The position numbers were made by a program, and so were the translations under genes. A model generated the notes under the pieces. That model was not told the origin of the DNA and made no database searches. It worked only from the letters and a program-made list of their open reading frames with translations. Source: Cladosporium sp. IMV 00045 (taxonomy: Eukaryota; Ascomycota; Dothideomycetes; Cladosporiales; Cladosporiaceae). From it: a DNA stretch of 50,148 nucleotides. Shown piece after piece: positions 1 to 9,769 of the stretch. The stretch's first letter is position 1; each line of letters starts with the position of its first letter. The DNA lies in NCBI GenBank assembly GCA_001931905.2, contig MSJI02000362.1, positions 1-50,148 on the forward strand, given 5' to 3'.

Positions 1-530
1 TTTCCGTACAAATGAAAATACCACATGCTTCGATGAATGGCGGACAGAGGAGATGGATGGTGCAGCACACCGAGACAGTTTCAAATCATTTCAAGTTTGC
101 ATTGAGCGGAAGGCCGTAAAAAATAGCCCTTGAACCCTGCCTATGGCGAGGGCACTCTAGCATACATAATGGCAAAGAAAGGCTTCAAAAACAACAGCCA
201 TGATTCAAAGCCATGTCCCATGTGGAACTCTCGGCAATGGGGGTATCATTCAACATTGGTCCCAAAACACCCAATAAAACACCATCAACGCCTTGCGCGC
301 TATGCGATGGTAACGCTCGCCTTTCCCTCTCTGTAAAAATGGGCGAGAGGTACTGAGCGGCGTGTTGTCGCGCTGCATAAATCTTGTCAAAGGAAGCCGG
401 CTTGCCGCAGTGACTTTTCCAGTTGTTGGATGTCTTCGGCCTCATCCTGGAGCGCAAAGTGCGCGGTTAGCAACCGATAGCGGTATTTGGTGTAAAGGAA
501 GGCGACTCGAGATAAAGAGAGGGAGGATGA
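1..530. other. Left-edge flank, no gene recognised
   Basis: About 530 bp downstream of the AP-1 sigma gene. Short overlapping reading frames occur on both strands, but none has a recognisable domain, a splice pattern or a convincing start. It probably holds the 3' UTR of the adaptin gene and plain intergenic DNA. Confidence 0.5.
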
Positions 531-1373
531 TCAGCCAATTCTTGTGATAGCTTCATCCTCGACCTGTGGGGGAGAGGGAATCAGTGGGTGGTGTTTACAA
601 ATAAGGGACTGGGGAGGTCTGTTGTCGAAGAGTCGCAGAACTGATGGACTGCAGAGTGGGTGTAAGTTGAAAGACTTACCTCCATGTCCTCAAGGCTGTC
701 CTGTGCGCCAATAACCCTGAGCACATTCTTCTTACTGCTCTCTTGCATCTCGCCGGCGATCAACAACTCATCAAGGATGAAGTATGCCTTTTGAAAGTTG
801 AAGATGATGTCCAGCTCGCAGACATTGCCGTAGTATTTATCCATCTGTTCGACATAACGGTGGACGATCTCGAGGGTGATCAACTCGTTGTCCGTGTTGT
901 CTGTGGCGGCGATGAAAAAGAGCGAGGCATAGCGGCGGTAGACGACTTTCGTGTCTGTGGTGATGACGGTGTCAGCAAGTGCCTTGGAGGATTGTTGTTG
1001 TTGCTCAGGTGAGGCTGGCGGAACATAAGAGTGACTTGGCGAGGGAAGGCAGGCGGGTGGGTGACCGGGGCAAGGGGCGCAGGCTACCTTTGTATTCGAG
1101 GAAGTTGCACATGCGCGTGCGGCGGGCGAGGACTAGCTGGGAGACATCCTTGATAATCTTCGCCTTGTCTTTGGGCGAGAGAGTGGTGAACCACTTGGCC
1201 AGGCGCTGAAGGGGAGTGAGAGTCAGTATGGGCCGGACGGGCTCAAGGGACGAGGTTGGTGATGACACACGACTTTGCCCTGGCGCGAGAGGAGGATGAG
1301 GTACCTGAACGGTATGTTGTCAGTGGTGAGGTTTGCAGGCTTGGGCAGGTGTTGCAGTATACCTGATGGCCAT
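531..1373 (-). CDS. APS1: AP-1 clathrin adaptor complex, small subunit sigma-1
   Basis: Small (sigma) subunit of the AP-1 adaptor, which sorts cargo into clathrin-coated vesicles between the trans-Golgi and endosomes. I read five exons: 1373-1363, 1304-1271, 1205-1088, 954-680 and 563-531. They give 156 residues, the normal length of the family. The start reads [15 protein letters not shown] followed by [17 protein letters not shown], the longin-type fold opening of sigma adaptins. Later come [29 protein letters not shown] and the KAYFILDEL block. The wording ([19 protein letters not shown]) fits AP-1 rather than AP-2 sigma. The first exon is only 11 nt, so the start depends on a short first intron with clean GTATAC...TTCAG ends. 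The protein ends in [10 protein letters not shown]. It is divergent from the glutamate-cysteine ligase subunit gene, with a 457-bp shared upstream region. Family identity is secure; AP-1 versus AP-2 is very likely. Confidence 0.93.
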
Positions 1374-1830
1374 GGTGTTGGTAATATGAGAAGAAATGTG
1401 TGAGTTGGTGGAGCTCTTTGCGGTGCTTCTTCGTTGGTGAGAGTGGATTTTGGAAGCCTGAGGCTTGAATTGCCCTTTGCCCTCTGAACCCCCACCTGGC
1501 TGATGATGATGAGTGGAGAGACTTGACAGCAGAAGATGAGATGATCATCTAAGCAACTCTCTACCTCCCTCGCCGCTCCGTCACACTTGCCGGCCGGGCA
1601 GAAAGTGCCTAACGAGGAAGTTCATGATCTCGCCTAGCCCTCGCATCATCCTTACACCCACATTTTTCTTTTTATTCTCTCGGTTATTGTTCACTTACGA
1701 CTTCCAGTATTGTACATATCTAGATACTCATACACATCTCTTGTTCATGCTTGTCCAATAGGTTGTCAGAAAGAAACATCCCACCACATACACTTCAAGA
1801 CCTCCCACCACTCGGATCACGCCGCCCGCC
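1374..1830. promoter_or_regulatory. Bidirectional upstream region between APS1 and the GCL regulatory subunit
   Basis: The 457-bp intergenic stretch separates two divergent starts. The side next to the plus-strand gene is T/C-rich (around 1660-1700). I saw no clear TATA box or known operator, so this is a promoter by position only. Confidence 0.4.
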
Positions 1831-2914
1831 ATGAAGCTGATCCTCTCTACCTCGTACGCGCAAGACCCCTCAATCACGACATCTGCGATCTGCCTGATCT
1901 GACTCTGACCGCTTCCTTCTTCACAGTAACATCATGGGCGCTGGCTCCTCCGTCCGCCGTCTAGTCGGCAGCAAATCCAACGCCGAATTCGTCTCGTCCC
2001 TCCGCTCCAACCTCGACGAGCAGTCCTTTCACGATCAGACCAATGGCAACAGCAACGGCAATGGCCCCAGCAACGGGAACGGCACGCCTTCAAAGATGCA
2101 TTACAAGTCATGGACAAAGCAGAGCGCGGATGGTACTGAATTACAAATACCCAGCTTGGACACTTCAAACCCCGGCTTGGAGGAGGAAAGAGAACAGTAC
2201 GACATTACCCTGAAATTGTTCTACCTTCCTGGCGGTTCAAACGATGCTGCGTCCCGCAAGACTCAAACTCGCGAAGCTGTCAGCCTCGTTCTGAAGGAGC
2301 TCGGCGTTCCTTCGGTGGATCTACTCATTGTCTCTTTCCCTGGTATTTACTTCGACGAGCAAGAGGACTGCCCAAGCAAGATCTCCACCCGCGGACCGGT
2401 CGAGTCAGAGCCCGAGGGAATCGACAGTATCCTGGAGTCATGGAAGGCCGTCGAAGCTCTGAAGGAGGAGGGCCTGGTGAACAAACTCGGCGTTGCAGAA
2501 TTCGGCACAGAGCGTCTAGCGATGTTCCTCGAGGGCACGACCAGACGTCCGATGGTAGACCAGATCAACCTTCGCGATTGCTGCTCGGTCCCCAGAGACC
2601 TGCTGGCATTGGCCAAAGAAAAGGGTGTCGAGTTGCTTGTGCATAACGACTGCTCGAACATTCTTCCCCGCGGTACGCTGAGAGAACTACTTGGTCCTGG
2701 CCCTGATGGCGCTGGCGTACTTGCACCTTCGGCGAAAGCAGGCGACAAGAGAAAATCGCTCCATGGCGAATCAAAGGCAAATGGCATGAACGGCCAGGCA
2801 GCTCTCGAAGGAGAGGTGCAGCCACAGTGGGTCGTGAAGTATACCGCTGTGGTCAAAAACCGTGGCATTGTTGAGAACAAGGGTTACTTTGCTTCTGCAA
2901 AGCTGGAAGGTTGA
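1831..2914 (+). CDS. Glutamate-cysteine ligase regulatory (modifier) subunit
   Basis: Regulatory partner of glutamate-cysteine ligase, the first and limiting enzyme of glutathione synthesis in the cytosol. It has an aldo-keto-reductase fold but is not itself an oxidoreductase. Two exons: 1831-1853 and 1927-2914. The first supplies MKLILSTS, and the join gives SNIMGAGSSVRRLVG, so the ATG at 1934 is internal. The total is about 334 residues. Visible are the AKR-like core (VDLLIVSFPGIYFDE, then SWKAVEALKEEGLVNKLGVAEFG, then RPMVDQINLRDCC) and the typical ending VVKYTAVVKNRGIVENKGYF. An Asn/Gly-rich low-complexity insert lies near residues 35-55. The conserved small-exon structure and the ending make the assignment firm. 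Its shared promoter with APS1 is probably incidental. Confidence 0.9.
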
Positions 2915-3353
2915 TGCTTGATCAAACGACATTGATTCTGGATATCATGAAACTCACGGCAATCTCGAAGCTCAGATGGATATATTAACAAAGATATTAT
3001 GAAACCAGAACAACGCTATCAGGGTTCCAGCACTCTGTGAGACGACGGCTTGAACGTGAGACGGGTACTTTAGCCAAAACGGCGACATAGAACCCCATCC
3101 TGACAGTAAACAAATACGCCAACACACCGAGCGCAGTCTTGGAAAGAAAACAAAACAGATCATTCTCTCGGCTTCAAGTCAAGCCCTCTACAGCGCCAAC
3201 TTTCAAAAATCAGCTGCTCGCTCACGCAAGCAACTTGCCTGGGTCGGTCTTCAAGCTTATCATCCCTCTGCGAGCGAGTCCTACAAAGCAATCAGCGATT
3301 TCCACGCCACACATCAGGAAACGAAAAGAAAGGAAACCACAAGTACTCACCAT
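2915..3353. other. Convergent intergenic stretch, no gene seen
   Basis: About 440 bp between two converging genes. It would hold the two 3' UTRs. A GTGAGT directly after the stop of the minus-strand gene might be a 3'-UTR intron donor. I see no domain-bearing reading frame. Confidence 0.4.
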
Positions 3354-3689
3354 TCACGTCTTAAACGCCTCGGTCTCCTTGCTCAAATTCTCCGAAAGCT
3401 TCGCCCACGTCTCCTTCTGCGCGGCCCTAGCCTTCCGCGCGCCCGTTTCGGACGTCTCAGGCAGCACGATCTGATCCGCCAGGCTCGGTGCTTGCGAATG
3501 GCGTTTAAGGATCTTGACCGTTGCCCGCTCCATTTCCTCGCAGTCGTAGCACATTGTCAGGGTCCTGAGGGGGAAGAGGGTGTTCATGCACGGGATGCCG
3601 GTGCGCCAGGAGGCGGCGCAGCGCTCGAAGAGCTCGCGCGTGCGAGGGTGGCCGCACTTGTGTACGGTTCCGCGGGTTTGTTGGCACAT
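3354..3689 (-). CDS. Small Cys/His-containing hypothetical protein
   Basis: A 111-residue intact reading frame starting MCQQTRGTVHKCGHPRTREL. I do not recognise a named family. The N-terminal half carries regularly placed Cys and His: C2, the CGH trio at 12-14, C23, C34, and a CxxC-like CYDC. This resembles the small zinc-binding leader found in many uncharacterised ascomycete proteins that begin MCxxxxxxxxCGH. The C-terminal half is charged and helical (KARAAQKETWAKLSENLSKETEAF) with no signal peptide or membrane segment. No introns are needed. Metal binding is inferred from Cys/His spacing only. The frame is clean and stands apart from its neighbours, so I regard it as a real gene of unknown function. 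Confidence 0.6.
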   Translation of the reverse strand: MCQQTRGTVHKCGHPRTRELFERCAASWRTGIPCMNTLFPLRTLTMCYDCEEMERATVKILKRHSQAPSLADQIVLPETSETGARKARAAQKETWAKLSENLSKETEAFKT

Positions 3690-4315
3690 GGTTGCTGGGT
3701 GGAGAGGGAGGTTAGCTGGGGTGTGCTCTTCTTCGTTCTGTAGATGTGGATGTGGAGGAGAGTTACAGGTTTGGTTTGGTTTAGACTTGGTTGGTTTAGT
3801 TGGTCTTTTTGGGTTTTGGATACTTGGGCGAGCAAAACGTCCTCTGACGCTGGACGGAGGGAACTCACGAATATGGTAGGGATAGCAGGGCGTGGTAGAA
3901 TGGTTCTTTATACAGTCGACAAATGGGCAGATTGGCTAAGCGCAGTTCCATCAGAGTTGTAGTCATGAAGTCTATCGCATGTCCAATTGAGCCACGCGAG
4001 AATCCTATTCGTGCTTACCTTAAGCTTATACTTTATACCATATTCATGCTGACTACTGACTGATGACTACTTGCTTGACATCCTTTCGGCGGCATGGGAA
4101 CGTTTGGGTCATATACAGTGACAAATATGTTTTGGATGAAACTTCAATCAGGCGGCCGCAAGGACTTATTACTCACAACTATACTACATGCGTCTAGCCA
4201 GGGGAGTATCGCGACCTCGCCATCCCCCAACTCCATACTATACAAAATCCAATCATATACATCCAACCAACAATACCCCCACAACAAACTGCAACGAATG
4301 AAAGCCATCCCCCGT
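3690..4315. other. Intergenic stretch, no gene seen
   Basis: About 625 bp between the start of the small Cys/His gene and the 3' end of the Urb2 gene. It includes G/T-rich tracts on the plus strand (3720-3830) that would be C/A-rich 5' leader on the minus strand. No supported coding region was found. Confidence 0.4.
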
Positions 4316-7300
4316 CTAAGCACCATCCCACTTCCCAAACCTCTTCCAATCCTCATAAACGCTCCTCAACACCGCTCTCTCGCTATTATTCATGCCCGCG
4401 CTCAGCGCCTTCACGGCATCAGGACTCTGCACTTCCATCGCCTCGATCACAGCCCACAGACCCGGCGTCAGCGCCTCGCGCATGCCCTCGCCCATCTGGC
4501 CCGACAGGATCGCCGCGCAGAAATGGTGCAGCAGTGTCGGCACATATTGGCCCACGTGGGCGCGGGCGCGGCGCGCTTCGTCGATCAGGTCGTTGCGCTT
4601 GTTTGCGGCGTTGGTGCTGTTGTGCGTGCGCGTGGGTGGGTTGCAGAGGAGAGTTAGTAGGCGGGTGTAAGCGCGTGCGTGGCGGGGAGCGAGAACCCGA
4701 CGGTTGGGGTCGGCGGCGGGTTTGGTTGGTGTGAAGAGGCGGGATTGAAGGGATTGAAGGGTGGTGGCGAGGAGGTGGAAGCGGCCTTGGAGGCGGGCGC
4801 GGTGGTGCAGAAGGAGAGCTGAGAGGATAGAGCAGAGGTCTAGATAGATAAGACGTTCCGCAGGGGAGGAGCGGGCGAGCGATTGCACGGTTTGAAGGGT
4901 TGCCTCGGTGAGATGCTGGTTGAGTATGAAGGGCTTGTCGCGGATGATTGTCAGGATGCATGCAACTGCGGCGGTGTAGGTTGCGAAATTTTTGTTGTGT
5001 TGCAGAGTTTCCAGAAGTCTGAGATAAAGGACATGCAGTGTCTTCTCGTCTTTGGTGACATTCTCCCTTGTCAATGCAGAAAGTGCGTTCTGCAAGACAG
5101 TGATACTCTGAGCGGAGAGATCTTGCTTCTCTGATGCAACAGTGTCAAGCACAGCGAGTTGGTCAGAAGCTGGTGATGATTTTGCCAGCCTCTTGAGCTC
5201 CTCGATCAACACATGTCGCGACTTTGAAGAAATGTTCGACCCCAGGAGCGCTTCGCCCAAAGAGGTGCATGCTTCAAAGCCCGTCAGGTGAGCTAGTAGG
5301 CTGAATGCCGGGACTGTCAAGGCGCTTGTATCATGAGAAACTTTGACCACTGGACCATCATCATCGGATGATCTTGTGAGCACCTTGTTGCAAAGCTTGT
5401 TCAAGGCTGAATCGTGCTTCGCAAAGGCCTGACCAACAACGCTAGACTTGCGTAGGCACACGAGTAGATCCAGCAGAATATTCGCCATCAAGACAGCTTG
5501 CTTAGGGTCATCCTGCTTTTTGAGAGCCTTGATTGAGCTTTGCGCTTCCTTTAGTGCAGCCTCTCCGAATTGGAGCATGATAGGCGTATAATTTCCTGCC
5601 AGGTGAGACAGCATCCCTGTGCCTGCACCACTGTCTGTGTCCCGCAGAATTGTCTTGATGACAACGAGACGGTGGCGACTCGAGCCAGCAGAGAAGTCGA
5701 ACGTTTTCATCTCTTGCACAGCCGTTTCGACAAGAGTCTTGAGCATCGTCCGTGAACGCTCCTGATCCTGAGTCGTAAGTAGATATGCGCAGATCAAGTG
5801 TACAAGCTCCCCCAGCATTGCAAGTGACTCATCACTGGCGATATGAGCTATACTTGACTTCTTCTCTTTTCCGGACTTTGACTTCTTGTTCGATCCAGCA
5901 GTTCGACAAAGACTCCAGATTCTCGATGCGTCCGTGCAGATATTGGCAGTCGCATTCGGTAGGTGCATGAGCCGGACCATGAGTGCGAGGCTTTTCGAAA
6001 CAAGAGCCTCATCGGCATCCGCAGTGCCGAAATGATCGAATGTCCAGTTCAGGACACGTTCGCGCTGTCCTCGTGCAAGCGCGGACGCAGGAACCTGCAG
6101 CAAGAGATCGAGAACAGCACGTTGACCGTCATCTTTCTTGTCGGAAGTTGGTGGGCTGAGGATAGCTGAAATTACCTCATCGGCAAGTTTTATGTTAGAC
6201 GAGTGCAACGCAGAGTCCATGAGTGCTGCAAAAGTCATTTTATCGTCGCCGGACGTAGCCGTGCCCGATGATACAATCGCTCGGTCAAGTATGTCGGAAA
6301 TGATCGCCTTACGGGCGTCCGTGTCCAGCAGAGCGAGCAGATCCGGGAAAGCCAGGAAGACTGGTGAAACCTTCGATGCGGAAGGTTGCGCAGTACGGAC
6401 CACAAGACCTGATGCCAATTCATGACATCCTTCATAACCTTTAAGATGCGAGCAAAGAAGACCAACAAATGTCTCGGCTGTGCTGACATCTTTACCCGAT
6501 GCCCTCGCTTTCATGACGCTCCCAACCGCTTCATGGGAGAGCAACTCATTTGCTTTCTTCGAAACTGCACTCACATCGTTCGCGGCAACAGACCATCTCG
6601 GGAACCAAAGCTTGAACACCAAAGAAAGCATGAGCCATACTTGGGATGGAATCGCCTTGACTTTGCTCTCTGGCACAAGGTCGAGGCTACGGTGCAGGAT
6701 TGCTTCAAGGCGGCTTTGTAGCTTCTCAGCATACTCTTCACTCTTGACGCCCTTCAACAGAGCATGTAACGTGACGGCTACGGCCTTATGGGACTTCGAA
6801 GCGAGATCCGATTTCGAGGCTGATTCCTTCTTTGACTTCTTGCCTGAAGACTCTTCGTTTTGCGCCGCGGAAGAGAGAGAATCGACGACGTGCTGCACCT
6901 GTTCAGCAGTCAAATGCGCCTCCAGAAGTTCTTCAGCGATGTCATCAAGCTCGGTCCACACTGTCCAGATCGCGTACTTGTCCACTGCCAGGAGCTCGTG
7001 CTGCCATCGTTTAATGAAGTCTTCGAAGCGGCGACTGCTGGCAAACGCGCGCATAACTGGCTTTGCAATCGAGCCGACCAACAGTTTGACAGAATCAGAT
7101 GACTTTTGCAGAGACGTAGTAGCCTTCGTCAATGCCGCGAAAAGCTGGTTCGCCATCTCTTCTTCAACGAACACAGTAGGGTCCAGTGCCACAACCTCCG
7201 CAATTAAAGCAAAGTCGACCGTCTGGGGGCCTTCGAGATTTACAAGGCCGCTGTAACGCTGCACAAGATCTTTTAACATGTTCGTCGGCAGAGATGCTCG

Positions 7301-8374
7301 GTTTCCTATCACCCCAAGCATGCCCACGGCAGAACTTTGGCTTTTCAGCTTTCCTCCATCATCCAAACATGCCAGAAGCTCTTGGAAGACTTTTTCAACC
7401 CATGGCCTTTCTTTGCTACGCTGTCGAGACGTCGTCATTGAAATGCATCGTAGAGCCACGTCAAGCAAATTCGGAAGCGCTTCGCAAAGGTCGTTCTGTG
7501 GTGCCTCTTGGTTCGCAATAGCCAGTTTAACGCTCTCCAGCTTTCCTGCGAGATTCGAAGCCGCAGTATCAGAAGGCTCCTTGTCTTGGGTCTGGAAGAA
7601 GGCCGAGCGAGCGGGTAGGAAGATGTGACGAGCGATCAGGACTTCAACGTCGTGTGCAAGATCAGCCTCGTTGAAACTCTGATCCTGAGCTCCCCTTCTT
7701 CGCTTGTTCGAAGCTCCAGAAACAGGCGAGTTATTCAATTGCCGCAGAAGCACAGAACATGGCACCAAGCAATTCTTGGAAAAGTCATCGTTGTCTGAAC
7801 TTCCAGGTTTTCTCATAGCCCAGAGACGAAGAGCCGGTAGAGCCAATCGAAGGACATCATTCTTAGCCACTCCTTGTGACATTTCAGCCACGCGCCTCGT
7901 CCAGACTCCAAGCAGCGAGGCAGCTGACGCGCCATCTGCACTGAGCAGTTGCCTCACTTGAGCACCATCCGGTCCAGCAGAGATTTCCTCCAGCGTTTCG
8001 ATAGAGCTCATGATTGCCTCCAGTGACCGTTGCAGCTTCTTCGTTTCCAGGCTCGCAGAAGCACTCCGTGCGGTAGCCAGCAAGTCGAAGCGTGCCAGGA
8101 GAATGCCCATTTTCTGAGGCGCAACCAGGCGAAAGCAGCGTTCCAGTAGAGCCCATGATCCGACGTTTCGTGCTGCTTCCTCGTCTTTTTGCAGCTTCGC
8201 CGTGAGCCAGCGTAAGATCATCTCAGCTCGGTGGCCATGGTTGCAAAATTCATTTGCCGTTTTGAGTTGCGTCTTGAGATCCGGTAGGGAATCCAGAGAT
8301 TTCAATTTCTGGAGCGATGGCTCAGCAGAATGCTGAGCATCCACGTCCACCATCTCCAGATCCTTTCCTCCCAT
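4316..8374 (-). CDS. URB2: Nucleolar pre-ribosome biogenesis protein, Urb2/Npa2 family
   Basis: Large helical nucleolar protein expected in early pre-60S particles, where Urb2/Npa2 helps rRNA processing. It is one long frame of about 1,352 residues without introns. An upstream extension of the open frame begins with TTG; the first ATG (MGGKDLEMVDVD, with A at -3) is at 8374 and I chose it. Most of the length is alpha-helical repeat-like sequence with little conservation. The diagnostic part is the C-terminal Urb2 domain: YVPTLLHHFCAAILSG, then REALTPGLWAVIEAME, and the ending RSVYEDWKRFGKWDGA. A Lys/Ser-rich stretch (GKKSKKESASKSD) about mid-protein may act as a nuclear signal. It is divergent from the Mic10 gene, with 268 bp between starts. 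The family call rests mainly on the C-terminus, and the length fits. Confidence 0.82.
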   Translation of the reverse strand: MGGKDLEMVDVDAQHSAEPSLQKLKSLDSLPDLKTQLKTANEFCNHGHRAEMILRWLTAKLQKDEEAARNVGSWALLERCFRLVAPQKMGILLARFDLLATARSASASLETKKLQRSLEAIMSSIETLEEISAGPDGAQVRQLLSADGASAASLLGVWTRRVAEMSQGVAKNDVLRLALPALRLWAMRKPGSSDNDDFSKNCLVPCSVLLRQLNNSPVSGASNKRRRGAQDQSFNEADLAHDVEVLIARHIFLPARSAFFQTQDKEPSDTAASNLAGKLESVKLAIANQEAPQNDLCEALPNLLDVALRCISMTTSRQRSKERPWVEKVFQELLACLDDGGKLKSQSSAVGMLGVIGNRASLPTNMLKDLVQRYSGLVNLEGPQTVDFALIAEVVALDPTVFVEEEMANQLFAALTKATTSLQKSSDSVKLLVGSIAKPVMRAFASSRRFEDFIKRWQHELLAVDKYAIWTVWTELDDIAEELLEAHLTAEQVQHVVDSLSSAAQNEESSGKKSKKESASKSDLASKSHKAVAVTLHALLKGVKSEEYAEKLQSRLEAILHRSLDLVPESKVKAIPSQVWLMLSLVFKLWFPRWSVAANDVSAVSKKANELLSHEAVGSVMKARASGKDVSTAETFVGLLCSHLKGYEGCHELASGLVVRTAQPSASKVSPVFLAFPDLLALLDTDARKAIISDILDRAIVSSGTATSGDDKMTFAALMDSALHSSNIKLADEVISAILSPPTSDKKDDGQRAVLDLLLQVPASALARGQRERVLNWTFDHFGTADADEALVSKSLALMVRLMHLPNATANICTDASRIWSLCRTAGSNKKSKSGKEKKSSIAHIASDESLAMLGELVHLICAYLLTTQDQERSRTMLKTLVETAVQEMKTFDFSAGSSRHRLVVIKTILRDTDSGAGTGMLSHLAGNYTPIMLQFGEAALKEAQSSIKALKKQDDPKQAVLMANILLDLLVCLRKSSVVGQAFAKHDSALNKLCNKVLTRSSDDDGPVVKVSHDTSALTVPAFSLLAHLTGFEACTSLGEALLGSNISSKSRHVLIEELKRLAKSSPASDQLAVLDTVASEKQDLSAQSITVLQNALSALTRENVTKDEKTLHVLYLRLLETLQHNKNFATYTAAVACILTIIRDKPFILNQHLTEATLQTVQSLARSSPAERLIYLDLCSILSALLLHHRARLQGRFHLLATTLQSLQSRLFTPTKPAADPNRRVLAPRHARAYTRLLTLLCNPPTRTHNSTNAANKRNDLIDEARRARAHVGQYVPTLLHHFCAAILSGQMGEGMREALTPGLWAVIEAMEVQSPDAVKALSAGMNNSERAVLRSVYEDWKRFGKWDGA

Positions 8375-8642
8375 ATTTAATCTCCTCCAGGATCCCCGTC
8401 GAAGGCGTGATGTGATTTTTCCAAGATGCAATAACGATTTAAAGATTCTCGAGATTTACCAGAGGTGAACTTTTTGATAGAGGCCCGTGCGCAAAACGGA
8501 GCAACCCGGGGAAACTCCAATCGCAGCTCCAGCAGCATTGGAGTTGACGAGCTCCCTTCAATCCGAATACTTGCGGCTCTCGCGATAAATTGCTGGAACC
8601 GGACTACGACCTCGCCTCTCCGTTTCACAACAACACATCAAC

Positions 8643-9233
8643 ATGTCCGACTCCAACACCAACGCGCCCCTCACCGCCGCCGCGGCCCGCCCTAACAGGC
8701 CCATGAGCGAGGCTCTTCTCAACGAGAAGGTACGCTAGAACTACGAGCTAGGAAAGAGATAGTGCATTGGAGGACTGGCATACGCGAAAGGCTATGAGGA
8801 ATGGCTATATTATATGGACAAGTGCTGATACACGACTTATTCCAGTGGGACCACTGCCTCAGCACCCTTCTTATCCGCAGCACCCTCGGCGCGTCTTTCG
8901 GTGTGATCTTCAGCGTCCTCCTCTTCAAGCGCAGGTCGTGGCCCGTATTCACCGGTCTTGGTTTCGGTGCTGGAAGAGCGTGGGAGGAGTGCGACTCTGT
9001 AAGTCAATCCTTGAAGAAGAAGGATGGAGCGGGACGGCGCGTATGAATACGCGGACAATCTACCTCTGGGTCCTTGTGGTCACCCATGGGGAGGAGTTCC
9101 CTGTCTTCGCGCCCATGACAAGGAATCTCGCTCTTCCGTGATCGAGATGTGCTAATGATCATCACAGAGCTTCAAGCGCGCGTCTGCCACCGGCCGTGAC
9201 GGTCTCCGCACCTTCCCCGGCCGTCCCTCTTGA
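8643..9233 (+). CDS. MIC10: MICOS complex subunit Mic10
   Basis: Inner-membrane protein of the MICOS complex that bends membranes at mitochondrial crista junctions. Three exons: 8643-8729, 8846-8998 and about 9168-9233. They give 101 residues. The core reads SEALLNEKWDHCLSTLLIRS, a first hydrophobic segment with LGASFGVIFSVLLFKRRSWP, and a second with the GxGxGxG oligomerisation signature (GLGFGAG), then RAWEECDSSFKRA. Two short glycine-rich membrane hairpins joined by a basic loop (KRR) are the hallmark of Mic10. All three joins fall between codons. The N-terminal Ala/Asn-rich tail (about 20 residues) is variable in this family. Length and motifs match closely. Confidence 0.92.
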
Positions 9234-9769
9234 AGAACGACTCCGCAGGACGTACAATGACATAGAGAGCAAGAGATTTTGTGTTTCGCGAAGTGGGACT
9301 GGGGAAGAAGAAAAACCTGGTCTGGAGGGACAGACGGCTTCGAGCACCGCGAGCCGGCGAGAAGCGCTGCTGGTGGGGGAGACTTTTGTACATATAATGG
9401 CCGGTGTACTACAAGCTTTCGAATATGCAACTGCCATGACAATTTTACCATATCTCGCATGCTTTTTGTTCAGACCTGTTCTGACAGACAGCAAACAACG
9501 ACATACGCCTCTCGAGCAGCCCTGTGAACACGATCCTTGGCCACACACACCAGCCCCTATGCCGTGGGTTCCCAGGCGGTTCCTGCATTAAATGATAAGA
9601 CTGGAGAGACAAGCAGAGTGGATTCGTCTCCCACGGTTACTTTCATGTAAGATCGCTGACAGATTCATTTCATACCATATCTTTGGAGGTAAAAAGAAGA
9701 CAGCAAGCATATCTTTTACAATGACGTGTGTACATTTCCGCCAACCCTCATTAACTGGTCAAAGTACAC
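9234..9769. other. Convergent intergenic stretch, no gene seen
   Basis: The 535 bp between the stops of Mic10 and the Zn2Cys6 regulator. Reading frames here on both strands run on from the Mic10 region in other frames and carry no recognisable domain. It probably holds 3' UTRs only. Confidence 0.45.
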